The notes under the pieces are model-generated. The model was not told where the DNA came from. It was given only the letters and a program-made list of their open reading frames with translations, and made no database searches. Position numbers and translations under genes: made by a program. Of a stretch of DNA of 64,000 bases, positions 9,637 through 19,581 are shown in pieces; the stretch's first letter is position 1, and every line of letters begins with the position of its first letter. The stretch comes from Bacteroidota bacterium (GTDB taxonomy: Bacteria > Bacteroidota > Bacteroidia > Bacteroidales > Dysgonomonadaceae): contig JAEZGN010000002.1 of NCBI GenBank assembly GCA_023437305.1, positions 1-64,000 on the forward strand, given 5' to 3'.

Positions 9637-9976
9637 TAATTTCGAACCACATACATTTTGTTTTTACGGAATATTTAGTATTTTACAAATTAAGTCATTA
9701 TTACTTTGCTTAACTAACCATTAGTTGTTGTAGTATTATAAAAATGAATTGATGAATAATGAATGAGTTTATAAGTTGAAAAATGACTTGTAACGGAAAA
9801 TACCGCGATTCGCATCGCGGTATTTTTGAATGAACTCTTTTCTCATGCATCCATCGCTCCACCGTTAAGAATTGCCGAGCAAAATCAACCGGGGCAATTT
9901 TTTGCGATGTTTTTTCTTAGATCTTAACAGATCGCATTGGTATACAAAAATACCCTTGTATCACTACAAAGGCATG
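9637..9976. repeat. Partial repeat unit, copy C (promoter-like block, H3 and H4 only)
   Basis: A promoter-like block (TAATTTCG at 9637-9644, one mismatch to TAnnTTTG, preceded by the shared AT block) is followed by an H3 equivalent at 9797-9826. There the stem CCACGAT/ATCGTGG of copies A and B is replaced by CCGCGAT/ATCGCGG, a compensated change. An H4 equivalent lies at 9950-9975 (loop TCAC). H1 and H2 are absent. The flanking text (GAATTGCC, GGGGCAATTTTT) matches copy B. Confidence 0.7.
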
Positions 9977-10336
9977 GGGAAAAATATTTGTTTATCCGTC
10001 ATTTTGAAAAAGAAAATATTGATTTGTCTCAAAAGTCATGTTTTTCTTAAAGCTTTTCCAGTGTCAAAAACAAAATATCTTCTATAACTTTCTTCTGACA
10101 AAAGAACCAATATTTTAACAATCGGTTAACCTTAGCTTTGATTTTTCATATTTGGTAGGTGATAGATAATACTGACAGAAAAGATAAATAATAGAACTAA
10201 AAGGGTAATACGGAAATAATGAGCAACTCCTATATTTGAATATATTTATTGGTCAAATAGATGATACTTTCATATTCATATCATGGGGTTCTAAGACCAC
10301 ACGAGATAATCGGTTAATCTTAAAATATTATTCTTT
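9977..10336. other. Leader region of the plus-strand susC
   Basis: Between repeat copy C and the susC start. AT-rich, with no reading frame I would support. The promoter and any 5' leader of the plus-strand SusCD operon should lie here, but no exact consensus promoter was identified. Confidence 0.4.
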
Positions 10337-13300
10337 ATGTTAAAACATCTAAAATCAATTGGCGTGATGTTGCTTCTCGCAGGTGCCTCTAGCGGAGCGG
10401 TATACGCGGTCTCTAATCCAAGCGTTTTCGAGGTTAAAATTACGCAGCAAAGTGATACCTGCAGGGGTATCGTCAAGGATGCTACAGGAGAAATCATAGT
10501 CGGGGCATCCGTCGTAGTGAAAGGAACAACTAACGGCGTTATTACCGATGTTGACGGGAGCTTCTCTTTGAGCAATGTGAAGAAAGGGGATATTATTCAA
10601 ATTTCGTTCGTGGGTTACCGGACAGAAGAGATTCCATGGAACGGGGTATCTATGAGCGTGATTTTGCAAAATGATACACAGGAACTACAAGAAACGGTAG
10701 TGGTGGGGTATGGAACACAAACCAAAAAGGATATTACTGGATCGGTAGCCGTAGTTGATACCAAAGACCTTTTGGCAACGAGCGGTTCATCTGCATCTCA
10801 ACAATTACAAGGTAAAGCACCTGGCGTATATGTTGGAACTTCTGGAGCTCCAGGATCTCAGACGATGATTCGTATTCGCGGGGTAAACACAGTTAACGAT
10901 AATGGACCTTTGTACGTAATCGATGGTGTATCCACTCGTAACCAAGACTTAAGTAGTATAAATCCTAATGATATTGAGAGCTTACAAGTATTAAAGGATG
11001 CTTCTTCTGCTGCTATTTATGGTGCACAAGCAGCCAATGGTGTAATTCTTATTACTACCAAGAAGGGGACAAATACTGGACAACCCAAACTAAACTATGA
11101 TGGTTATGTTGGCGTTCAGAAAACAGGCAAAAGATACGATGTATTGAACTCAATGGATCGTTTGCAACTTGAATGGGATGCCAAAGCCAATAACTATGCT
11201 ATTTTAGGCGTAAACAAAGATCCATCACACGTACAGTTCGGAACAGGTCCTACACCAAGAATTCCTAACTACATGACTCAAGCAGGATCAAATGGAAGAC
11301 AAGACATCGATCCTAACACCTATAGCTATCCTGACAATACGATGGTACCTTTCTCAGACACAAACTGGTGGGACGAAATCGACCGTCCAGCTATGATACA
11401 AAACCATCAAGTAAGTTTAACAGGAGGTACGGATAAGGGACAATATAGTTTAAGTGCCAACTACTTTCATCAAGATGGAACAGTAATCGACACTTACTAT
11501 AAAAGATATCAAGTACGTGCAAACTCTTCTTTTAATGTTCGTCCATGGTTACGCATAGGAGAAAATTTAACTTATGCATTTATAAAGGATTTAGGACGTA
11601 CACCGAATAGTGCTGAAAGCAGCCCTTATTCATGGACTTATCGGGCGTCTCCTTATGTCCCTGTTTATGACATTCAAGGCCATTTTGCTGGGTCAAAAAT
11701 TGCAGGAACAGGCAACTGGCAGAACCCTGTAGCCATTAAGAAAAGAGAAATTGGCAACTATTGGAGCAACTCACGTATTTTTGGAAACCTTTGGGCTGAA
11801 GCCGATTTATACAAAGGGTTAACCTATCGCTCCAACTTTGGTTTGGACTATACAAACAACTATTCTTATCGTATGAATAAGAAAAACCTCGAATTCTCTG
11901 AAACTCGCGGTCAAAACAACCTTGAAGAAACATCTGGATTTAACTTCCGTTGGGTATGGACTAACACTCTTACTTACAAAGCTGTACTTAACGATGTCCA
12001 TAAATTAAATGTTATATTAGGAACAGAAGCAATCCGCGATGGATTAGGACGTTCGATGACTGGTCAACGTTATAATTATCTTTATGAAGATAATAGAGAT
12101 ACATGGGTATTAGAAATGGGTGAAAACAACCTACAACGTGTCGCAACTTCAAGCTACAAAGGTGAGTTCGCTCTATTTGGTATGTTTGGTCGCTTAGACT
12201 ATTCATTCATGGATAAGTATTTGTTTACCAGCATTTTACGCAGGGATGGTGTTTCTAGATTCTCAGAAAGCAATCGTTATGGTGTATTCCCTTCTGTTTC
12301 ATTAGGATGGCGTGCATCTGGAGAAGGATTCATGGAATCTACAAAAGATTGGTTAGACGATTTGAAGTTCCGTATTGGTTACGGTCAAACAGGAAACTCT
12401 GAAGTACCCCGTAAAACTAACTTCGCTTATGAATTTTCTACCGACCCGGGAAGTACTAATTATGACTTGGGTGGTTCAAATGGTTCGGCTTTCACTGGTT
12501 ATAAGCTAAACCGTTTTGGAAACCCGAATACGAAGTGGGAAACGTTGGAAAGTACTAATGTGGGTGTCGATGCAATATTCCTGAATGGTAAATTCGGTTT
12601 TGCTGCAGAATGGTATTACAAGAAAACAACAGACATGTTGCTCGAAGCTTCTTATTCAGCGTTGGCAGGTGAAGCAGACAGACCATATATCAACTTCGGT
12701 GATATGAAGAATATAGGTTTTGATATGAGCTTTAACTATAGTGATTCTCGCGGAGATTTAGGATGGGATATTACCTTGAATTTAGACCATTACAAAAACG
12801 AAATTGTAAGAATATCAAAGACAGAAGATGCTTCTTATTGGGGAAGCGGAGCTAGATTTTCCACACCTGTAACTCGTTCTACAAAAGGACAACCGATTTC
12901 CATGTTCTATGGTTACAAGGTAAACGGTTTCTACGAAAATGTGGATGAAGTAATGGCTGTTAAACCAATTGGGGCTTCTGACGTTACACGTGAAAAAGCG
13001 GCAACTTATGTTGGTAAGTTCAAATTTGCCGACATAGATGGCAATGGTGAATTGGATGTTAATGACCGTACATTCATTGGTAATCCCCATCCAGACTTAG
13101 TCGCCAGCTTAAATGTGGGGCTTACTTATAAGAATTTTGACTTTACCATGTTCTGGTATTCCAATATTGGTAATGATTTGTTTAACAATACGAAGTATTT
13201 TACTGACTTCTGGTTGTTCGAAGGAAATAAATCATCTAAAATACGCGACCGTTCATGGAAAGCCAGTGCTGACAACAGCAGAGCTATTCTTCCTATACTT

Positions 13301-13615
13301 GACTATGGTGATGGTTATTCAGGAACAAACCCAAGTTCATATTATGTAGAAGACGGTTCATTCTTAAGACTGAAAAACTTAGTGCTTGGTTATACATTCC
13401 CAAAAACACTGTTGCAAAAAGCAACTATTTCGAACTTACGCGTTTATCTGCAAGCGGAAAACCTTTTGACATTTACAAACTATTCAGGTCTAGATCCTGA
13501 ATTTACAAATGCAGAAGTATCTGCTGGTAACGGAGCCGACTTGCGTCGTGGTTTGGATATGGGAGGATGGCCTACAACCATGAGATTCTTATTTGGTGTG
13601 AACTTCTCATTCTAA
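10337..13615 (+). CDS. SusC/RagA-family TonB-dependent outer-membrane transporter (second)
   Basis: 1092 residues. Signal peptide, then a carboxypeptidase-regulatory-like domain (about 42-120; GIVKDATGEIIVGASVVVKG), the SusC signature ETVVVGYGTQTKKDITGSV, a plug domain (LYVIDGVSTRNQDLSSINPN, AIYGAQAANGVILITTKKGT) and a barrel ending in LFGVNFSF. It takes up a ligand through the outer membrane with energy from TonB. It is only moderately similar to the SusC at 5018-8326, so this is not a recent tandem duplication. It forms an operon with the susD 28 bases downstream. No STN domain and no adjacent sigma/anti-sigma pair are seen. Confidence 0.95.
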   Translation: MLKHLKSIGVMLLLAGASSGAVYAVSNPSVFEVKITQQSDTCRGIVKDATGEIIVGASVVVKGTTNGVITDVDGSFSLSNVKKGDIIQISFVGYRTEEIPWNGVSMSVILQNDTQELQETVVVGYGTQTKKDITGSVAVVDTKDLLATSGSSASQQLQGKAPGVYVGTSGAPGSQTMIRIRGVNTVNDNGPLYVIDGVSTRNQDLSSINPNDIESLQVLKDASSAAIYGAQAANGVILITTKKGTNTGQPKLNYDGYVGVQKTGKRYDVLNSMDRLQLEWDAKANNYAILGVNKDPSHVQFGTGPTPRIPNYMTQAGSNGRQDIDPNTYSYPDNTMVPFSDTNWWDEIDRPAMIQNHQVSLTGGTDKGQYSLSANYFHQDGTVIDTYYKRYQVRANSSFNVRPWLRIGENLTYAFIKDLGRTPNSAESSPYSWTYRASPYVPVYDIQGHFAGSKIAGTGNWQNPVAIKKREIGNYWSNSRIFGNLWAEADLYKGLTYRSNFGLDYTNNYSYRMNKKNLEFSETRGQNNLEETSGFNFRWVWTNTLTYKAVLNDVHKLNVILGTEAIRDGLGRSMTGQRYNYLYEDNRDTWVLEMGENNLQRVATSSYKGEFALFGMFGRLDYSFMDKYLFTSILRRDGVSRFSESNRYGVFPSVSLGWRASGEGFMESTKDWLDDLKFRIGYGQTGNSEVPRKTNFAYEFSTDPGSTNYDLGGSNGSAFTGYKLNRFGNPNTKWETLESTNVGVDAIFLNGKFGFAAEWYYKKTTDMLLEASYSALAGEADRPYINFGDMKNIGFDMSFNYSDSRGDLGWDITLNLDHYKNEIVRISKTEDASYWGSGARFSTPVTRSTKGQPISMFYGYKVNGFYENVDEVMAVKPIGASDVTREKAATYVGKFKFADIDGNGELDVNDRTFIGNPHPDLVASLNVGLTYKNFDFTMFWYSNIGNDLFNNTKYFTDFWLFEGNKSSKIRDRSWKASADNSRAILPILDYGDGYSGTNPSSYYVEDGSFLRLKNLVLGYTFPKTLLQKATISNLRVYLQAENLLTFTNYSGLDPEFTNAEVSAGNGADLRRGLDMGGWPTTMRFLFGVNFSF

Positions 13616-13643
13616 AAATCTAAAACTTATAATAAATACCATT

Positions 13644-15383
13644 ATGAAACATAAATATATAATCGCAGCATTCAGTTTAGTGTCAGCGCTAGCATTCTGT
13701 TCTTGCAATGAAGATTTCCTCTATAAAGCTCCACAAGGCAGTGTCGAGCTGGATGCACTTGGAAATGAAGTTGGAGTAGAATTGTTAGTTGTTAATACGT
13801 ATGCAAACCTTACTGAAAACGGTTGGGGAGCCAGTCCTTTCAACTGGACATTCGGAGGTATGTATGGAGGAGATGCCAATAAAGGCTCTGATCCCGGTGA
13901 CCAATCTGTACTCAATGAAATGGAAATGTATAACACCACTTCAACCAATGGTTACCTGAATGAAAAGTGGAAGTGGACTTATAAAGGTAACAAACGCGCC
14001 AATATTGCTTTAAAAGTTTTAGAAAAGGCTAAAGATATGAGCGATGACCTTCGCAAGGTACGCAAAGGAGAATTGTATTTCCTACGCTCAATGTTCTACT
14101 TTGAATCCATAAAAGTGTTTGGTCCATTTATTCCTTATATAAACGAATCTGTAGAGGAAAATGACCCAAAGGTATATAACGATAAGAATATTTATGACAA
14201 TGTCTTGGACGATATCGATGTAGCAATCAGTAATCTTCCTGAAACACAAACAGAAGTTGGTCGAGCTAACAAATGGGCAGCAATGGCTTTAAAAGCGAAG
14301 GTTCTTATGCAAAAAGGAGATATGATTGCTGCTAAACCAATCTTGAAACAGGTGATTGAACTAGGAAAGACTTCCAATGGATTAGCTTATGGCCTGGAAA
14401 ACGATCTGAATGCAAACTGGGACGCTTTGCGTGAAAATGGTAAAGAGTCAATCTTTGCTGTTCAATTCTCAAACGAAACACAAGACAACGGTAACTCAGG
14501 TATGTCATTATGTTATCCACATAACTCAGGTCCAGGAGGTTGTTGCGGATTCTATCAACCTTCATTCGAATTAGTCAACTCATACCAAGTTGATGCTAAC
14601 GGACTCCCTTATTTAAATGGCGAATACCGCTCAAAGCCAACTGTTTCTAAAAAAGGTGGTACAGGAGAACCTGTAGGTGTCAATGATCCGTCAATTGCTG
14701 TTGACCCGCGTTTGGATTTTACAGTAGGTCGTTATGGTATTCCTTATAAAGATTGGGGACTTCCTGCTGACGACTGGGTACGTAATCCGGTAAATGGAGG
14801 TATTTTTTTGCCTAAGAAACACGTATATAGTAAAGCAGAAAAAGACGCCGGTCAAGTGGCTATTCATGATGGATGGGCTCCAGGTTCAACTATGAATATT
14901 CAATATCTGAGTCTTCGTGACTGTATCTTAATGTATGCAGAATGTTTGGCTAACGACGGAGAATTAACAGCTGCAATGGAACAAGTAAATAAGATACGTG
15001 CAAGAGCTGCTTTGGAAGTAAACATCGTTAGGAAAGCGGACGGTAGCCCTGCTGCGAATTATCAGATTAAACCTTATCCTACATCGCATGCAGCTTTCAC
15101 AAACAAAGATGTTTGTATCAAAGCTGTACGTATGGAAAGAAAATTGGAATTAGCAATGGAAGGTCTACGTTGGTTTGATTTGCAACGTTGGGGTGGCGAA
15201 TATATGGCTCAAGAACTAAAGTCGTATGTAGATTATGAAAAACAATACATCTCCAAATTTGCAGGTGCAACTTTCTTGCCAGCAAGCAAAACGATGTTCC
15301 CTATTCCTGACACACAAGTTCAAACGATGGGTGAAGATGAATCTGGCAGACCATATCTTGTACAACCAACTGCATGGCAATAA
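13644..15383 (+). CDS. SusD/RagB-like nutrient-binding lipoprotein (second)
   Basis: 579 residues with a lipoprotein signal; Cys21 in FCSCNEDF is the likely lipidated residue. The N-terminal SusD-like region is followed by RKGELYFLRSMFYFESIKVFG and the C-terminal SusD signature MERKLELAMEGLRWFDLQRWG is well preserved. It binds substrate at the cell surface with the SusC encoded upstream. The operon ends at a strong hairpin at 15414-15454. No glycoside hydrolase, peptidase or sulfatase gene accompanies the pair, so the nutrient is unknown. Confidence 0.93.
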   Translation: MKHKYIIAAFSLVSALAFCSCNEDFLYKAPQGSVELDALGNEVGVELLVVNTYANLTENGWGASPFNWTFGGMYGGDANKGSDPGDQSVLNEMEMYNTTSTNGYLNEKWKWTYKGNKRANIALKVLEKAKDMSDDLRKVRKGELYFLRSMFYFESIKVFGPFIPYINESVEENDPKVYNDKNIYDNVLDDIDVAISNLPETQTEVGRANKWAAMALKAKVLMQKGDMIAAKPILKQVIELGKTSNGLAYGLENDLNANWDALRENGKESIFAVQFSNETQDNGNSGMSLCYPHNSGPGGCCGFYQPSFELVNSYQVDANGLPYLNGEYRSKPTVSKKGGTGEPVGVNDPSIAVDPRLDFTVGRYGIPYKDWGLPADDWVRNPVNGGIFLPKKHVYSKAEKDAGQVAIHDGWAPGSTMNIQYLSLRDCILMYAECLANDGELTAAMEQVNKIRARAALEVNIVRKADGSPAANYQIKPYPTSHAAFTNKDVCIKAVRMERKLELAMEGLRWFDLQRWGGEYMAQELKSYVDYEKQYISKFAGATFLPASKTMFPIPDTQVQTMGEDESGRPYLVQPTAWQ

Positions 15384-15413
15384 ACAAATTATAAATAAGA
15401 GAGTGGCTATGGG

Positions 15414-15454
15414 TTAGGTACCCATTTGTTTGATAAGAACAAATGGGTACCTAA
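15414..15454 (+). terminator. Strong hairpin after the second SusCD operon
   Basis: A 17-bp perfect stem (TTAGGTACCCATTTGTT and its complement) with a 7-base loop lies 30 bases after the susD stop. The T tract behind it is weak, so it may act as an mRNA-stabilising end or an attenuator before the next small gene. Confidence 0.65.
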
Positions 15455-15475
15455 TAAAATTAATATAACTTTATC

Positions 15476-15940
15476 ATGAAAAATTCTATATTCATCCTAA
15501 CGATACTAATGTTGATATTGTTGAGTAGTAAAAAATCTACACCTGAAAATTTTACATTCAAGTATAGTATGGAGTATGTAAATAATTACAAAATTGAATG
15601 TACGATCGACTCTAAAACAAATACGTATACTATCGTTGAATATAATTACCTTTTTGACAACATGGCAAAAAAACACGACCCATTATCCATCAGCGGAACA
15701 CTTACAAAAAATGAGAATAGCCGTTTTATATTTTATGTTGAAATGGCTAATCTATTTAATTTGAAAAACAGCTATGGATTTGAAGAATCCACTGATTTTG
15801 TCTGTCAAAGCTATATTGTTACTCCTTCAAAAGAAAAATACATCATTTCTTCCCATGTTAATAACCAACTACCAACTCATTATTTAACATTGATTTCTTT
15901 CATGAATGATTTCATTTCCGAACACAAGAAAAAGAAATAA
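15476..15940 (+). CDS. Small exported protein of unknown function
   Basis: 154 residues with an N-terminal hydrophobic leader (ILTILMLILLSS) followed directly by KKSTPEN. This resembles a lipoprotein signal whose Cys is missing (LLSS-C-KK would be typical). The remainder is mixed alpha/beta with a basic tail (EHKKKK) and no recognised domain. It starts 21 bases after the SusD terminator hairpin. It may be secreted or membrane-anchored, or the remnant of a lipoprotein gene. I do not recognise a family. Confidence 0.55.
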   Translation: MKNSIFILTILMLILLSSKKSTPENFTFKYSMEYVNNYKIECTIDSKTNTYTIVEYNYLFDNMAKKHDPLSISGTLTKNENSRFIFYVEMANLFNLKNSYGFEESTDFVCQSYIVTPSKEKYIISSHVNNQLPTHYLTLISFMNDFISEHKKKK

Positions 15941-15943
15941 CAG

Positions 15944-16081
15944 GTGAAAATAACCTTTGACGAATATAAAGAGTTATCTAAAGAAGCGCAAATGGCGTAT
16001 CGTTTCGTATGTATCCAGAAATCTTATTTGATTTTTAATTTAGGCAATTATATACAATCTTACAGAGCAAAAGGATGTTAA
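15944..16081 (+). CDS. Possible 45-residue protein or gene fragment
   Basis: A GTG start just after the preceding gene opens a 45-codon frame beginning VKITFDEYKELSKEAQ and ending YRAKGC. The amphipathic N-terminus resembles small Bacteroidetes proteins that begin TFEEFxxL, but it may be only the front of a decayed gene. The GTG start and short length make it tentative. Confidence 0.3.
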   Translation: MKITFDEYKELSKEAQMAYRFVCIQKSYLIFNLGNYIQSYRAKGC

Positions 16082-16114
16082 AGTTTTTTAAATTAAGTAA
16101 CTGTTTAAAATTTT

Positions 16115-16990
16115 TCATTTTATCAAATTCACAATTACCTTTATCATCATGTCTTTTTCTTCGGTTCGGCTTTCTGCGATCATAAGGGTTAGAGCAACAA
16201 GTGTATTATTCTCTATTCGTTTTGTTTTGTCAGCTTTATATAAAATTCCGTTCTGATCCATGAACCAAATAAACAAGAATGCAGCAATACGTTTATTACC
16301 ATCACTAAACGAGTGGTTTTTAGTTACGAGATACAGTAACATAGCTGCTTTTTCTTCTACGCTAGGGTATAGTTCCACACCGTCGAAAGTCTGATAAATG
16401 GTATTGATAGAGCTTTTGAACGATTCGTCTTTTTCATTGCCAAACCATTTGCTACCACCAAATTTGTCGTAAAGCTCTTTTATAGCTTCTTTGGCATTTT
16501 CGTATGTAGCTCTGAATTGCTCTTTTGTATCGCTTGGCTCTATTTGCAAACTTTGGTGGTCGTATTGGTCGAGAATGTCAAGACCTTGCGCATAATCATT
16601 TATCACTTGGAGAATACCTTTGGCTTCATCGTCCGCAATGCTTTGCCTGCTTGCAATGCTTGTCAGCACCTTGATAGAATCTAAAGCTTCTTGTAATTGC
16701 TTTACCTTGGCTTGCTGATTTACGACAAATCCTTTTACGAGGTATTGTTTAAGCGCACTATTCGCCCAAATACGAAATTCAATGCCTCTATTTGATTTTA
16801 CTCTATACCCCACCGATAAAATCATATCTAAACTATAATGATCGACTTGATACGTTTTACCATCTGTGGCAGTTGTCGCAAATTTTGCGACAACTGAAAA
16901 ATCTCTCAATTCTTCTTTTAAGGCGTTATTAATATGCTTCCCTACCGTTTTTATATCTCTGTTGGAAAAATTAGCTAAAGTTGACCCCAT
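16115..16990 (-). pseudogene. RhuM-like/Fic-Doc fusion protein, N-terminus removed by the IS element
   Basis: The remaining ~290 residues begin in a RhuM (virulence protein) domain (YSLDMILSVGYRVKSNRGIEF, WANSALKQYL). A C-terminal Fic/Doc domain follows, with HSFSDGNKR around residue 225, matching the Doc-type HPFxDGNKR loop used for AMP or phosphate transfer. Intact RhuM proteins have roughly 30-50 further N-terminal residues. Here the coding frame meets the IS21 terminal repeat, and the first residues (MGST) come from the IS end. The missing 5' part is not on the other side of the IS. A product might still be made from the IS-supplied ATG. Confidence 0.75.
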
Positions 16991-17152
16991 CCCGCCAATC
17001 CAAATTGACCCCCATGTAACAATCTAAACTGACCCCTTGGTTACAGTTTAAATTGACCCCGTGAAAGAAGAGTAAAACAGAAGCTTGTCAGTTTTGTTTT
17101 AAAGTGTTAAAATTTTTGTTACTTAAAAGCTGAGCAACAAAAATTTATCATC

Positions 17153-18694
17153 ATGTCAAACAAAACCATTAGTATGTTAAAACTACGACAAGTAATCCGT
17201 CTTTACAATCAAGGCAAAGGCACCAAAGCCATTGCCGGCATGTTGTTTATCTCACGCAACACCATCAAGAAGTACCTGCACATTTTCCTTAGCTCAGGTC
17301 TTAGTTACGAAGCATTTTCAGAGATGAGTGACCTGGAGTTATCCCAGAAGTTTCTGGTGGCTACCCATCCGGAGAAAAGCCAGCGCCAGATAGATATGGA
17401 AGCTCTGCTTCCGGGTATATGCAGGGAACTCTAGCGCAAGGGTGCCACCAAAGAGATGCTCTACAGGCAGTATATAGAGAAATATCCAGAAGGTTACGGC
17501 ATCTCCCGTTTTTGCGGTTTTATCCGGCTGTATTTAGCCCAGCATCGTCCCGTTATGCACATCGAACATAAAGCCGGGGACAAGATGTATATCGACTTTA
17601 CAGGCCAAAAACTACAACTGGATAATGGGGACGGGAGCAAGACAGAGGTCGAAGTCTTTGTTGCTATATTGGGGTGCAGCCAACTCACTTATGTGGAAGC
17701 TGTCGCCAGCCAGAAGAAGGAAGACCTGATACGGGCTTGTGAGAACGCGCTGATCTATTTTGAGGGAGTACCCTTAGTGGTTGTGCCCGATAACCTGCGA
17801 GCGGCCGTAACCAAGGGCAGTAAATATGAAGCGGTATTGAACGAGTCCTTCGCATGCTTTGCCGAACATTACTCGATGACTGTCCTTCCGGCAAGAGCCT
17901 ATAAACCGCGAGACAAGTCCCTGGTCGAAGGTGCGGTAAAGCTGGGATATAAAACAATCTTTACCAAGTTGGACAAGCGTATCTTCTATGATTTGAGTTC
18001 GTTAAATGCTGCTATCAGGGTCGCCCTGGAGATACACAACAACACTCCTATGTATAAACGGGAGTACAGCCGCCGTCAGCAGTTCGAACAGATTGAGCGT
18101 GATGTCTTGCAGGACCTGAACCCGATCCGTTATGAGTTAAAAGAACAGGCTCAACTAACCGTCTGGAAAAACGGATATATACGTTTAGGAGTGGATACCC
18201 ATTATTACAGCGTACCCTATAAATACATCGGTAAAACAGTCAAAGTCCTTTACTCATCGCAGTCAGTAGAGGTTTACTACCGTCATGAGCTTATTGCCCA
18301 GCATGTGCGTAACAGGCGTAAATACCAATATACGACCAATACGGAACACCTGGCCTCCCAACATCAGTTCCTGACCGAGTGGTCCGCCGAGAAGTTCATC
18401 TCCCAGGCTATGGATATACATGAGGATGTGGCGGAGTACATCGCCAAAGTACTGGAGGAAAAAACATACCCTGAGCAGGCCTATAAGTCTTGTTCGGGCA
18501 TACTGAGTTTCTCCAGGCGGGTGGGTAACGAACGGCTGATAGATGCCTGCCGCTGCGCCCAATCCTTCGGGCAATACGGTTACAGAGTAATAGAAGAGAT
18601 ACTGAACAAGCGCCTGGACAGGTTAAAGCTTGAGGATGAAGCGGCACGCATACCCAACCATAAAAATATCAGAGGTAAAGATTATTATCAGTAA
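17153..18694 (+). pseudogene. istA: IS21 transposase IstA interrupted by one amber codon
   Basis: The N-terminal part (93 residues) has the helix-turn-helix region VIRLYNQGKGTKAIAGML. It ends at TAG (17432-17434), and the same frame continues without any other stop to 18694. The DDE catalytic triad is preserved: MYIDFTG, VVVPDN and KSLVEGAVK. A substitution of an AAG, CAG or GAG codon to TAG is the simplest cause. Read through, the protein would be ~513 residues, normal for IstA. An internal start (ATG 17456) would give a protein lacking the DNA-binding part, so transposition is probably lost. Confidence 0.85.
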
Positions 18695-18716
18695 ACATTT
18701 AAACCAAAAATAAATT

Positions 18717-19463
18717 ATGAACAATCAAACATTGGACAAGTTACGCCAGATGCGCTTATTTGGCATGTATGAAGCTTTTAAGACCAATCTGGAAGGCTCC
18801 ATTAAAGAGACATTGACACCCGACCAGTTCATCGCCATGCTGGTAAACAGTGAATGGGACGACCGTAAGAACAAGTCTATATCCAGGCTTATTAAACTGG
18901 CTAACTTCCGCTACAAAGCATCGCTCGAACAACTGGATTACTCTGTAGAAAGGGGACTCGATAAGAATGAAGTACACAGGCTGGCCTCTTTGGATTTTAT
19001 AAAGGAACACAAGGATCTGTTTATTACAGGCAGTACAGGAACAGGCAAAAGCTATCTGGCATCAGCATTGGGCTTTCATGCCTGTCAGATGGGATACAGA
19101 GTCCTATATGCTTCAACAGCCAAGTTGATGGGACAGCTTAAACTGGCAAAAGCCAAAGGTACTAACCTGACAGAACTCAAAAGAATAGAGAGAACAGACC
19201 TACTTATTTTGGATGATTTTGGCTTACAGCCTTTTGACTCTCAGGCAAGAGTTACCCTGCTGGATATTATAGAAGACAGGCACGGTAAAAGGTCTACTCT
19301 GATTACATCTCAGATACCAGTCAAGGAATGGTATGATATTATAGGGGAGAAAACTATTGCTGATGCTGTTCTGGACAGGATAGTACATCAATCACTCAGG
19401 GTAGAGTTACATGGAGAGTCGCTCAGACGTAAAAAATCTAATCAGGAATGTTTATATTTGTGA
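18717..19463 (+). CDS. istB: IS21 helper ATPase IstB
   Basis: 248 residues, normal for IstB. AAA+ features are a Walker A (GSTGTGKS) near residue 105, a Walker B (LLILDDFG) and the RRKKSN basic tail. IstB assembles on target DNA and activates IstA. It starts 22 bases after istA and shares its transcript. It appears intact although istA is not. Confidence 0.93.
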   Translation: MNNQTLDKLRQMRLFGMYEAFKTNLEGSIKETLTPDQFIAMLVNSEWDDRKNKSISRLIKLANFRYKASLEQLDYSVERGLDKNEVHRLASLDFIKEHKDLFITGSTGTGKSYLASALGFHACQMGYRVLYASTAKLMGQLKLAKAKGTNLTELKRIERTDLLILDDFGLQPFDSQARVTLLDIIEDRHGKRSTLITSQIPVKEWYDIIGEKTIADAVLDRIVHQSLRVELHGESLRRKKSNQECLYL

Positions 19464-19581
19464 AATTTAATTAGTGAAAACCGACAAAAATGATGGCTTT
19501 TTACAAACAAAATATGACTGCTTTTTTTACTCCTAAACAAAAACTTTCCAAGGGGTCAATTTAGATTGGCGGATGGGGGTC

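Larger units (their letters stand above)
16983..19581 (+). mobile_element. IS21-family insertion sequence
   Basis: About 2.6 kb bounded by inverted ends: 16983-17014 and the complement of 19550-19581 share GACCCC...CGCCAATC(C/T)AAATTGACCCC. The left end carries further internal copies of the (A/T)AAA(T/C)TGACCCC motif (around 17030 and 17055), typical of IS21 transposase-binding repeats. Inside are istA (broken by an amber codon) and istB. No target-site duplication is visible, and the two flanks belong to unrelated genes. This fits a deletion or recombination after insertion. Confidence 0.9.

Noticed and set aside
10291..10669. Minus-strand open frames opposite the start of the second susC
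   Set aside because: They are shadows of the susC coding frame. The plus-strand SusC is certain.
16460..16490. ATTTGTCGTAA inside the rhuM/Fic gene, identical to one arm of the integrase-side inverted repeat
   Set aside because: Only one 11-base arm is present, within codons for Tyr-Asp-Lys-Phe, without the second arm. Treated as chance.
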